From Haliclystus octoradiatus (taxonomy: Eukaryota > Cnidaria > Staurozoa > Stauromedusae > Haliclystidae), in the NCBI GenBank assembly GCA_916610825.1, contig OU744448.1, positions 35,797,993-35,861,992 on the forward strand: a stretch of DNA of 64,000 bases, read 5' to 3'. Shown here piece by piece: positions 46,022 through 57,300 of this stretch. A model generated the notes under the pieces. The model saw nothing but the letters and a program-made list of their open reading frames with translations, did not search any database and was not told where the DNA came from. Numbering within the stretch: the first letter of the stretch is position 1; each line of letters starts with the position of its first letter. Made by a program: the position numbers and the translations under genes.

Positions 46022-49000
46022 TAAAGGTGTGCGTCGGATCGGATTTACCGAAAATTGACTACGGGTACGAACGATTAATTGATACAATTCGATCCGATCC
46101 GAACGAAAAAATATAAACTTAACCCGATCCGATCTGAATAAAAAATCTCGAATGTAATCCGATTTAATCCGAAAGTTCTGGTATAGAATCCGAAAAAATC
46201 CGAAATTTTACAGGGTATCAAACAGATGTTTCCATGGAATAGACCAACCTTTAGAGAGACTAATCAAAACAATAACGCTTATAAATATAACTTGAACAAA
46301 GATATATATGTATATATGTGGATTACAAATTTAAAGTGTCTAATAATAAATGTACATTTTGCAAATGTTACAGTAAAAGTAAAGTTTTCATACAATCATA
46401 TCATCATCTTCAGATTCCGAAAATGTCAGTTCCTCGTCATCTGTTCCGAATGCACTCCATGCCCCACCTTTTAAAACACTTCGAATACAGAGTAGGGCAT
46501 CTACATTTTTTGGCAATAGCCGTGTCCGTCTAACATTAATTGTCCAACCTGCATTGGAAAAGACACGCTCTGAAGGAGCACTGCTAGCAGGACACGACTA
46601 CACAAACCTAGCTACTTCTGATATTTTTGGAAACATGTGTTGATGATCTTTCCAAAATTTAAGCACATCAAATTCTCGTTCTTTGGTAGACCCTGCTTGA
46701 GCTTTCTCATAGTATTTTTCTACATTAAAATCAGTATTACTAAACTGTCGTAGTTCATTTTCAATTGAAGAAACTTGTTGTGCTGGCTTTTTGTAAAAGC
46801 TGACTGCGATCTCTTCAATTTCGTCACATGGATTTCTTTTCTTTCTCGGTGGTTGAATGACATCGGTACTGGGAGTTGCTTCGATATTCTGTAAATGAGA
46901 CAACCAGCTATTAAACAAGGCTCAACTAATACGTTTTATCCCCATAAATACAGCATTGGGAGTCGGGATTCTGGGATGATCACCACAGCGGGCACCACAG
47001 CTATGATTCTTAATACTACTTATAATGAAGGACGTCCACTCACAAGTGAGAGGTATTTCTTCTCAAATAAGGCAATTGCATTTCAGGCATGACTACTAAA
47101 AATTGAAATGAAGACGATACTAACCTCAACCGGTTCCTCCTCTGAATTGATATCACTGTGATCTGGAGCTGAAGCAGCACTTGCTGTTTTAATTTTACTA
47201 AAGATTCTCTCGGTGCCAGTAACAATCGATATCCACTTGGATTCATCACTTGGTTTGCCCACACGAGGATCAAGTGATGATGCAATGTCATGGTATAAGC
47301 CAATTCTGCTCGAAAGTTTAGCTGTAATGGCATCTAAGCCGACTTTTCTCATCTTTTTGATAGCAGTTGAATCGTGAGAATTTTCTGCAAAAGCAGCAAT
47401 TAATTTTGCTTCCCAGAATTTTACAAGATGTAGAGTGGGTTTACGATCTTGCTCTAATTGCAACCCACAATCATGCAATGGCTTCAAAACTCTGGAAGTC
47501 TGTATTAGTAAAAGCTTATTAATACTCTCAATGAAAGAGGTTTCATGTCGCCCCTCCAAAATAATTGCGAGCTCATCCCAATCCGCAACAACCAATGAAA
47601 TCATTTCTCGATAGGTGTAGAATCGTGTTGCTATCGTTTGCTTCAGGGTCTTCGGTAAATCCTGCTGTATATCAATACGCTTACAGTGCTCTACAAGTTT
47701 TTTTGCCATCTCAATATTTGCCTTGACTTCTGGTGCTTCTTTGGATGTAACACATGCTTTGGCAACTAACGAGCTTATGTGGGACATGCAGCCAATTTGA
47801 TCATCACTTTGCAAAAATCTAAAGGCAGCAGGCATTGTGTTTGTATTGTCTGTCGTTACTAATCTAAATGGTGCTTGCGGTACATTATCCAAGTAGCACC
47901 TAGAGATGCTGGCAGCAGTGTGATCGCTAAGGTTATAGTGAACAGTACACCAGATAAAATTTTGAAGCAGCCATTTCTTAAATATGTGATGAACTGTTAT
48001 TGACATATAAGATTTCCCTGTATATTTTTCTTTCCATAAGTCGGTTGTAGTACAGAAAGCCTCGTCACTTAATTGTTCTTTGATCATATCTCGTACTTGT
48101 TGATGGCGTTTCGGTAGATACGTTCTTGTCAAGTTAGTTCTATTGACAATGTGATCTACAAAGTTTAATTCCTCGCCATATTTTATTGCCAGTTTTGCTG
48201 CCCTCTTGTACATTATTTTCATTCCCTCTTTATTATAACTCGAAAGAGGGGCAAAATCTAATGCAGCGGCATTAATAACATCTAATTGCAATTCCTGGCG
48301 TTCTCCCTCTGTCAATTCGATCTTTTCTTCTGTCTGTTTGGTACCAGATGCAAAATTTAACGTGGATTGACCCTTTTCTATAACACAAATAGCTTCGACG
48401 CTACATACATGCTTATTCAATTGATTGTTGCCTTTCGTCGAGCTATATTTGTACGTTGTAAAACATGTACAGCAGGATGCAAAGTTGTCGAATAAAATAC
48501 CATCTACCTTTGGAAAACCAAACTTTTTCCAACAATCTGCACGCCGTTTGTTTGATACTTCAATTGAAGCACGGTCAGACTTTTTCTGTAACAAATTTTC
48601 TATATACTCCTTTGTAAAAGCTGGGCGTTCTGTCGAGCTAGACATATCGTTACAATAAATATACCGATAAATTTTCAAAACTACCACACTCGAATACTAA
48701 CAACTGACTAATACCGATATGCAAAACTTGTATATCACTGTACTGAAGAACATGAGACACATTCGAAATTATCATAATTATAATAGCTGAAATATTGGTA
48801 TGATAATCATTTCCTTTTTAAAGGTTTTTATTTACTTAACATCAATTTAGTCAATTGAACAGATTTTATGAATTGATCTAGCAAACACATTAATGTGGCA
48901 GTATTTACATTAGTTACAAGGTATTTCCGTTCAGAGGAACACGAAAACAGCAACTATATAAAAATTACGAAATATACGTAATAATCGGCTTTCTTTCAAA

Positions 49001-49135
49001 TCCGAAATAATCCGGTTAAGTAAAGGCCTCTACAAATCCGATCCGATCCGAAGAACTATAATATCAACCCGAATCCGAAATAATCCGATCGGATCGGATT
49101 CGGACTCGGATTCGGGTCGGATTCGCACATCTTTA
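46022..49135 (-). mobile_element. hAT-A DNA transposon, complete ends
   Basis: The ends are TAAAGGTGTGCG (46022) and CGCACATCTTTA (to 49135), inverted with one mismatch. The 8-bp duplication ATGGATAG is perfect (46014-46021 and 49136-49143). The element is 3114 bp. GATCCGATCC and TCGGATTCGG words fill both subterminal regions. It sits in the P-transposase coding sequence. The perfect duplication points to a fairly young insertion. Confidence 0.95.
46390..48645 (-). pseudogene. hAT-A transposase, one stop codon
   Basis: The likely start is ATG at 48645 (MSSSTERPAFTKEYIENLL). An N-terminal BED-like region (ASCCTCFTTYKYSS..NQLNKH) is followed by the RNase H-like core with FCTTTDLWKEKYTGKSYMSI and FRLVTTDNTNTMPAAFRFL, typical of ZBED-type hAT enzymes. 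An intron with GT-AG ends (about 47123-46889) joins the second exon. At 46598 a TAG interrupts just before the dimerisation block SCPASSAPSERVFSNAGWT, which continues in the same frame to about 46390. Apart from that stop the protein looks whole at about 650 residues. Read-through or a very recent mutation is possible. Confidence 0.88.
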
Positions 49136-49373
49136 ATGGATAGGTTCTTTGATTCCCTAAATGTGAGAAGCAAGCAAGAATATATTAGAAAGAGAAAGTC
49201 TCAACTAGCACCATACACATCACCAACTGATCCAAGGTTCAATTGGCTGCTTAAAGATTTCTTAGGTTAATTTAAAAATTGGAAGAAGTCAATTGAAGAG
49301 AGAGAGGGGAATTTCAAAGCTGCTGATATAAAAAAAATGTTTATTTCGGGTCAAACACATCAAGGATTACCAA

Positions 49374-50720
49374 TCACAGTATATTCGGTCGAATTGGCTC
49401 CACTTCCATTTCATACGATTGTAGACTCAATGTCCAACGCATTACTCGATTGTTTTCATATCTGGCTTTGTTCAAGTACACTAATGGTTTGTGATCATTG
49501 TGGTTCAATAGTTGAGTATAGCGTCTCTCTTGGCAATACCCTTTACTGGCGTACTGCACCGGCATCAGAATCCCATCATCATGCTCTTGTAGTAGAACAG
49601 CACCTAATCTAGTGTCAGAGGCGTCTGTTTGTAGATAAAACTTTTTATCTTGGCAGGGCAATCGTAGAATTGGTTTAGTCGTTATTTTGACTTTTAGTAA
49701 TTTATATGCATGTTGTGCTACATCTGTCCAAACTACTTTAATTGGCTTTCCTCTTTTAATCATATCTGTTAATGGCGATGCTATGGCTGAATAATTTGGG
49801 ATATACTGTCGATAAAATCCAGTTAGCCCGAGAAATGATCTGATTTCTGTTTTAGTCTTTGATGGATTTGCATTTCTTATTTTTTCCAAATTTGAATCCA
49901 TTGGTGTGATTGTCCCATCATGCAGTTGGTGACCAAGAAAATCCATTTTAGTTGTTCCAAACAAACATTTCGAAGGGCGCATAGTCAATCCCGCATAAAT
50001 AATTCTACTCAACACCATTTCTACTGTTTTCAGATGCTCTTCCCAGGTTGCTGTGTGAATAATAATGTCATCGATATATGCCTCAACATTTATCAAGCCT
50101 TCCAAAACTTTCCATATTGTTACGACAAAGGTTGCACTTGAATTCTTCATTCCGAAAGGCATTCTCAAAAACTCATACTGTCCGTCGGGAGTGACGAATG
50201 CTGTCTTAGCTACATCTTCCTTTTTTACTGGAATTTGCCAATAACCTTTACTTAGGTCAATTTTTGAGAATAATTTATCACTACCAATCTATGTGACAAT
50301 ATCTTGGATAGTTACCATTGGTTCAGGGTCAGAGACAGTTACTTTATTCAATTTTCTGTAATCTATGCAGATTCTGTTGGTTCCATGTTTTTCTGTACAA
50401 GTACAACAGCAGATGAAAATGGTGAATCTGATTGCTGAATTATTCCCATTTCAAGCATGTCTTCCATATCTTTTTTAAGTGAGATGTGCGCATAGCATAT
50501 AGCACACCAGATGGTTTGGACCTAACAGGTTGGTCCATTGACAATTCAATTTTGTGTGTGTCCACAGTAGCATTACCTGGCAAGTCTGTGAATGAGGATT
50601 CATATGCCTTTTTGTTCCCTTGCAATGGACATAACTCTAGGACATCAGCATAGTCGTTTATGTAGTCTGAATCTTAATCGCATTTCTCCACCATGGCTGC
50701 ACAAACAGTGTCTTTGATGC
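49374..50720 (-). pseudogene. Gmr1-like reverse transcriptase and partial RNase H
   Basis: The pre-RT linker has HKIELSMDQPVRSKP (about 50550). RT motifs include NRICIDYRKLNKV, FSKIDLSKGYWQIPV, PFGMKNSSATF and YIDDIIIHT (catalytic DD present). The connection has LGLTGFYRQYIPNYS. RNase H has DASDTRLGAVLLQEHDDG and NDHKPLVYL, then stops being recognisable at EVEPIRPN. Stops occur near 50290 and 50460. Confidence 0.85.
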
Positions 50721-50774
50721 AAGTTCCTCCATCGGTTGGGCCGATTTCAAGATATCATGCATCTTCTTTTCGGG

Positions 50775-52200
50775 CTACTCATAAAAACTTTTCAGCAAAT
50801 TAATGTGATAAGTTTTCTTTTGATTTCTAATATCAACAGCATAGTCATTTAATCCAATTTTCTTTTCAACAATGAAGGGTCCTTTCCATTGCATCAACAA
50901 TTTGTTATTGTCTATGGGAAGTAAAACCAGAACCTTGTCACCTGCATCTAGGAACCTTGGACGCACCTTTTTATTATAATAGTGCTTCTGCCTCAACTGG
51001 GCTTTGTGTAAATTTCCTCTTGCAATTTCTAATGTATTTTCAATCTTTGTCGTAACTCGGGAACATACTGATAGCTGTTTCTAACTTGTTGCTCAACACT
51101 ATCTTCAGTCCATAATGTTTTCAAAATTTGAATTGGTCCTCTCACTGTCCGTCCATATAACAACTCAAATGGCGCGAATCCAGTTGAGGCTTGTGGTACC
51201 TCTCGGTATGCAAATAATAGTGCATTGATAAAACGGTGCCAGTGTTTCAGCTGTTCTGTACATAGACGCTGTAGCGTTGCTTTAAGTGTGCCATTAAATT
51301 TCTCAACGAAGCCATTGCATTGAGGATGATAAGGTGTAGTGGTTAGATGACGTAATTTAAGTAATCTATTCACTTCTTCCATGCAATCGGCTACAAATTG
51401 TGATCCCAGGTCAGTAAGGATTTCTTCTGGAAATCCAATTCGACTGTACATGTCCATCGACGCTTCGGCAACAGTAGGTGTGTCAATATTCTGGAGAGCA
51501 ATAGCTTCAGGGTATCCCATTGCATAATCAACCAGGGTTAGTATATATCTATGTCCATTTTCACTGGGTGGATAGGACCTACTAGGTCAACAGCTATCCT
51601 TTTAAAGGGAGTATCAATTAATGGCATACTCTCCAAGAGGCCCTTTTGCTTAGCTCCTTTTGGCGACGTTTTTTGGCATATTTCACAACATTGACAGAAT
51701 TTAGTCACATCTTCTCTGATTGCATGCCAGTAAAAACCTGTTGTTATCTTGTCTATCGTTTTTTTAACTCGATGTCCACCAATCAATGTAGAGTGGGCTT
51801 GTTGTAATACCATTTGACGGAGAGACAATGGGACCATAACTTGTTTTAGTTTCTTGTTACAATTTCCATTGTTATCTTTATAAATCCGATAAAGAACCTT
51901 TGATTCTAATTTGAATTCGACTTCTGCATTTTTTTCAATAATTCCCTTAATCTTGTAAAACCTTTTTAGCGATTCATCTTCTTTTTGCAGTTTAACCAAT
52001 CTATCTCTGTTGATTATACAGTTTTTAAACTCTTTAATTGCCATTGTAGCACAGCCACCTTTGATGACCGGTAACTTCGCCCCACTTTTGAGAATAAGAT
52101 AACCGTCTCCAACATCTTCATTTGCAATTTCTGGGGTAGCTACCATTGAACATTCCAATATTATTTCGTTATCGGAATTTTCATCACATGTAAAATCAAT
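50775..52200 (-). pseudogene. Gmr1-like integrase
   Basis: It contains the zinc-binding HHCC (HSTLIGGHRVKK...FCQCCEICQ, about 51680-51800), then the DDE core: FKRIAVDLVGPI, ILTDLGSQF and PYHPQCNGFVEKFNG (D, D and E present). At 50775-50996 is the C-terminal GPY/F-type domain (QWKGPFIVEKKIGLNDYAVD). One frame change near 51540 splits the core between its first D and the rest. The GPY domain lies directly before RT, which is what places integrase upstream. Confidence 0.88.
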
Positions 52201-52294
52201 TGACGCAATTGCTGCCTTTGTTACTTGCTCAACTGTTTTTACATTTTCTAAGTTGACCCAGCAGTCTTACTGATATGCCCCATTTTATTACATC

Positions 52295-53270
52295 TCAGGA
52301 TTTCAATCTTCTCCTTTCACCGGGCTTTTTACTCTCTCCTTTTTGGCATTCCGATGCTTTATGACCATACAACTTGCAATTGAAACATTGAAGTGTCGAA
52401 TTATGTTCCTCGTTCTTGCTGACCTTACTATAATCTTTAAAATCATATAATTGCTTTTTAGGTGCCCTCAGGTATCGATCTGCTGAAGCAGCCAAGTTTT
52501 GAGATCCTTAACTTAAGATCTTAGATCCTTGAGCTCTTTAATGTATAGGGCCACTTCTTTTGGACAGGTGCAGATGAACTGTTCACTTCACTAATGATTA
52601 GTTCTTTGATAGCTTCTTTTTCGTCAGCTTTATTTGACAGGGCTATCCATTTGCTGGGGGAAAGTTCTCAATCTTACAAACAGTTGCTCTGGGTTTTCAT
52701 CTACTTGTGGTTTGGCTGTATGTAATTTTATTCTGCGGCCTTCCTCGGTTAGATCATATCGGTCTAACAATGCCTTTTTTAGATGGTCGTAATCCAAAGC
52801 ACTTTCCGCTGACATTCTTGAGTATACATCAAGAGCTGCTCCAGATAGTAACCCACTTAAGTATGTTACCCTTTCTGAATCCTCCCATCTCATATTTTTT
52901 GCAAATCTCTCGAATCTTTGTAAATAACTGTCCACCTCATCCTGACCATCTCTAAATGCAGGTAACATTGGTGTTTTCGCTCTATAATTGACATCGTTTA
53001 ACGACGAATGGTCACTGGCATTACTATTTGTTTCTAACTCTAATTTTTTATCTCTATTATATGTCTTCTTTCGGCAGCTTCTCTCTCAGCGGATCTATCA
53101 GCTGCTTCTCTCTGAGCAGCCCTATCAGTAGCTTCAATCTTTTCTCTTTCCAACTCTCTTTTTGCCTTTCCTCTCTATCAATTGCTTGTTGTTCAGCAAT
53201 AAAATCTTTTAGCTGTCTCCTTCCAATCCGAGAACACTTCCTTAAACTTGTCATCTTTCAGTGAATTTAA
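52295..53270 (-). pseudogene. gag: Gmr1-like gag
   Basis: A highly charged coiled-coil-like N-terminus (KDFIAEQQAIDREERQKESW, near 53200) leads to a capsid-type domain at 52630-52968 (MLPAFRDGQDEVDSYLQRFE, LSGLLSGAALDVYSR) and a CCHC knuckle CFNCKLYGHKASEC near 52370. A possible second knuckle half (CNKMGH) follows. Stops and shifts break the frame at several points. No DTG/DSG protease motif was found between gag and integrase. Confidence 0.8.
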
Positions 53271-53286
53271 TTTAAAATATCTTGTT

Positions 53287-53303
53287 TCCTGGTCGAGCCC
53301 CCA
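53287..53303 (-). promoter_or_regulatory. Gmr1-like primer-binding site
   Basis: The minus strand reads TGGGGGCTCGACCAGGA two bases after an LTR end ...TGTGACA. It matches a proline-tRNA primer site, as used by murine leukaemia virus, at 15 of 17 positions. The tRNA identity is inferred. Confidence 0.75.
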
Positions 53304-53305
53304 AT

Positions 53306-53960
53306 TGTCACAAATAGCTCTGTGATTCCGGATTTACTTATTAGAACAAGGATATTAAATAATAAAACTCATATGGTCTTCAATTCTTCAATAAGAATAA
53401 CATTTAATTAATCAAATAAAACTTAAAATATCCTCGATCTCACATTTCTCAAAACCAACTAACTAATACAATACCTCATAAAGACAATAACAGGAAGAAG
53501 TTCCACCACAGAATTGGTTAACAAAGCCATAAATTAGACATGTGCTATAACAATAGTGCTGACAGGATACCTACCTGCATTATTAGCGCACCACGATTTG
53601 ACTTCATAAACAGCATCTGGAAGTGTTCTAGAACGGAATTATATGAGTCGGCTTCCCTGTTTATTCAGAAATTAGGCGTCCAACTAAGTTTTCTTTTTGC
53701 CATTTAATCTTATCGAACTCCCGTTCACGCCATTTTGACCGATCCGAATCGTGAAATTTCCATTGTTCTTGCTCTCCTCGAGCATAGAAGCGAGGCAATA
53801 TCATGACAGCTTTGTTTTACTCGACACGGTGAGAAAAATAACAAAAACTGAGACAGACGTTCGGCTTCTTCGATGAGACTTTTTTTGACGAGTTTTTTAC
53901 TAGTCAAAGAAGATCAATCTGTGTCAAAGTTAAATAGCTATTCTAGTGAAAGAGCCTAGT
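53306..53960 (-). repeat. Gmr1-like 5' LTR, outer end unresolved
   Basis: The inner edge TGTCACAAATAG (plus strand) has the right spacing from the primer site. With no second LTR in the window the outer end cannot be set; 53960 is only a guess. Bases 53508-53557 recur exactly at 60231-60280. Confidence 0.5.
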
Positions 53961-54390
53961 AAAGTCCTAGTAAAGTCAACTCAAAGTTTGCAAGCAAAAC
54001 AAGTCTTAGCCTAGTATTTAAAATATTTGACAATGTGTCACAATAGATTTGGAACGGAATGGTTTGCTATGCTCGTATAATACTTCTACCAGGTATGTGA
54101 TTATTGCTTGTTATGCTTTACTATGCTCGTATTTAAGTTGTGTTGTTGCTAGGTAATTTCAAATGATTTATAACATTCAGGAAGAACAAACTATCTATAT
54201 CTATTTCTAACTAGCCTAGCCCTCCCTGTACCTGTGGGATATCTAATTCCTGCTATAGTCCATGATTTAAACTGCAGGATCATGAAAATAACCAAATATT
54301 TCATGTAGATATCTTTGTAATCTATAACATTAACTGTAGAATTTATTACACATTGATTTTAAAACAGGCATATCACTATCACGAAACTTA
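53961..54390. other. Non-coding stretch
   Basis: AT-rich sequence with no recognised feature. It may include the outer part of the Gmr1-like LTR. Confidence 0.35.
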
Positions 54391-54392
54391 AC

Positions 54393-57300
54393 TCAATTAA
54401 AATTTAATAAACCTAAACTAACTTGAAAACTCCATAATAGATTCTTAAAACTAAAACAATCTATGAACCTTGTTGATTTGTCCTGATCAAAAGAATCATT
54501 TACATCAAAATCTAGACATGCAGTACCGTAAGAATCCATGCATGCGATAGTTTTGTCAGTAAATTCATCAGCAAGAGATTCTTCCTCTGCCTTGACATTT
54601 TCACAATTTTGGCATTGACACAAGTCTGTACACTGAAACCCATACGAAAAGCAAATGCATTTATTGCCACAGCATTTAGATTTTTTGCAACCACATGATA
54701 CTAGCCCCAGTAAAGAATCAGGTGCAGGTTTTATTTTCAACCATACTACTTCTAGATTATTGTTGCTATTGACACGCCATCCATAACCATTTGGAGACGG
54801 TACTTCCGGTTCTCTTTCTAGTGCTCTTTTGGTAATTGCAGTGACATATGCCACACGCTTAAAATAAAGTAAAAGAGCATCGTGTGTAGGTGGGAGCTGT
54901 TGAGGGTCAGGTATTTTTATTTTACTGCTACAAAACTTTGTATAACGGATAGTTTTGTACAGAACTTTGTATTTTGCCTCGTTAACAGATTTTGCTGCAT
55001 TTTGAGCATAAAGTTGGCAAACAAAATTTTCTGCTATTGCTAAATATTTTTCATCAAATGAAAATGAATTTCCAATTTCGCCAAACACCTGCTGGAACTC
55101 GTCTGATTTAATTAATAATTTGAAGGCTTTTGCTTTGCCCATACCATGGAAAGCACTGGTATAATCGCTTCCTGTGAAAGCATGTAAGGCTGGCAGTGCC
55201 TCTGCTACCAACGGGCCAGTCTTTTTGTATATTTCATATACATCCAATATGCGTTGCTTTGATGACGAACCGATCTTTACAATTAATTTGATTTCTTATT
55301 TGCGACTAAAATAAATGGCATTGATTGCGACATCCGTATCAACGGTTACAATGCAAGCATTGCTCTCGCCCAACATTTGAGCATGTTTGCAACAGTAGAT
55401 CATTTTCGAATCAGCTTCTTCTTGTGTGCAGCTCAGCAAATCTCCAAATGTGGTCAACTTTGTTGTGTCTAATTGCTATATCAGAACCATGCCCTCAAAT
55501 ATGTGTACAGTATCTGTGGGTAATGCTGTTGGGTTTTCTGTACCTCTTTCTAACACACTGATCAATTTTGACTTTACAGTTTAAACAAGACCACCGCCAG
55601 GAAGAGCAAGGGACCAAGGAATAGGACCTAATGGGTAACTCAGTAATGTCTTCATGTCAGATGTTGCTCTTTTCTCTCCTATGATGACCAGTTTTGCAAA
55701 GATTCCTCTCTCAGCACTCAAAGTTACACATTTTTCTTTTTAATTGGCACACTCGCTTCACAGTCATTTCCTTGAAAGTTTTCAATTTTATTGTTTTAAT
55801 TGGCTCATAGAAAGGAATGCTTTTGCTCTCTATTCTTTCCTTAATGAATGTTTTTGAATACTCCTTTCTGGTGGGCCTGCAACATGTCGTTGGCAACTTC
55901 TTTGCTGGCAGCTATTCCGGAAGAAATATTTATCAAGATATCACCTTGAGAAAAGGGATTTCCCCAATTCATAATAATATCGTAGGTGCTGCAGACAGCT
56001 TTCTCGTCTGAATCGATTCTGGATTTTCCTATGTCTTTTGTTGTCGAAGATGATATACTATTGATGCCAATTGTCTCCTCCAATTTAGATGTGCATTTTG
56101 AAACAAAATGGCTAGTGAGTACCTATCTTTGAACGGTTTCAGCATTTGTACAATAACCAGATATACCACCATGTCCTTTCTGATCTCTATTGATTGTTTG
56201 TTCGATAACTTGGTCTGATGGTAGGCATTTAAACCTGCCAGGTTGTCTTCGAGCAACAAAGTTGCCATTCCTAGAAAATAAGGAGCAAAGTAAGCTCAAT
56301 AGTTTATTATCAGGTGAATAATGTTTATTGCACTTTGAATATGAAAAATACCTGAAAGCCTTGTTTACTTCAGGATGGGTAATGGGTAAATTTCCCAATT
56401 GTGCCCAATAGTAGGTCAGGAATCTGGAATAATTTGGTCTGTCGTAAGCAAACATCCAAGGCAGCATTCTTTCTGTGGCTTGAAGGTGCAAGAGCCAATC
56501 ACCTTTTTTTAATGATCTTGTGAACGTTAAAAGTACATTTACCATATCTAAAGATGACTGCCAAAATGCTGCTGTAGGACCATAGTTTCCATTGGTGATA
56601 CAAAATTCAACATGTTCGTACAGTTCAAACACAGTTTCATCTTTTTTTACAATGTTTTGAATTGTTTTTCAATAATTTGTTCATGTTTTCAGATTGACTG
56701 AATGAGTCATATTCTGAGATCTTCTCATTTTGGCGCAACCACTCTTTGGACGAATCTATATGAAGTCTTTTGAGAGCTTCATATACATATTTGTATGTAC
56801 GAATGGCATGGTTGTAATGTTTGCCTGCCAGATAAAATGCGTTCCACTGAGTCTTGACCTAATTTTATAAAAGAAATTTCCTGATATGAAAGTTTGTCAT
56901 AAATAATTGCTGAGAGCAAAAATATTTCCTGTACTTATCAATAAGATTGGACTCAATGATAGCATCCCTAAGGCCTGCATCCCCAAAATCTTTTTCCAAT
57001 GACTGCAAGGAAAATACATGATGTATGGAAAGCTCCCATTCGCAGAACAATGAAACTTTTCAAATCTGCATGATGTGGGTTCATAAGAATTTCAAGCGCT
57101 TTTGCATAGATGGCCAAGTCCATCACAACATTAGTTTCCTTGGGTCCTAGAATTTATGCTTTTTTTGGACTGATTCAAGACCTCTAGAACAGTATCCATC
57201 TTTGTTGGTGATTGATCTATGGCAGGCAAATAGGCAACATCATCATAATTCTCAGTTTGTGCAGAAAGTAGATAATTGAATCCTGTCCAGTTTGGAATAG

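Larger units (their letters stand above)
43986..49372 (+). pseudogene. THAP/P-element transposase, split by hAT-A
   Basis: The first exon (43986-44213) is a C2CH THAP DNA-binding finger (CLIPNCGSC, LFKIP, WICKRHY). It has one in-frame TGA and ends at a GTGAGT donor. The body resumes at about 44540 (FEISINSLLEFKVKVYGW). At 45103-45540 it has the P-transposase core: LPSQRTLRSYRNI, IISFDEMKVQEDLVWDRNS and LIGFVNLG, then DMTGSTTNGIVHKAPN and SDAPHLIKTT. After 46013 the frame is cut by hAT-A and continues at 49144 (RFFDSLNVRSKQEY) to SGQTHQGL at 49372, where Gypsy-type sequence begins abruptly. Several stops show decay. The closest general relatives would be THAP9-like transposases. Confidence 0.85.
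49373..53303 (-). mobile_element. Gmr1-like Ty3/Gypsy element, 3'-truncated
   Basis: The order on the minus strand is gag, integrase, GPY-type tail, then reverse transcriptase and RNase H. Integrase upstream of RT is the Ty1/copia order, but every domain is Ty3/Gypsy in sequence. That combination defines Gmr1-like elements. The element begins with a primer site (53287-53303) and ends abruptly inside RNase H at 49373, where P-element sequence starts. The 3' LTR is therefore missing. The 5' LTR starts at 53306 on the plus strand and extends rightward to an undetermined point. Confidence 0.85.
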
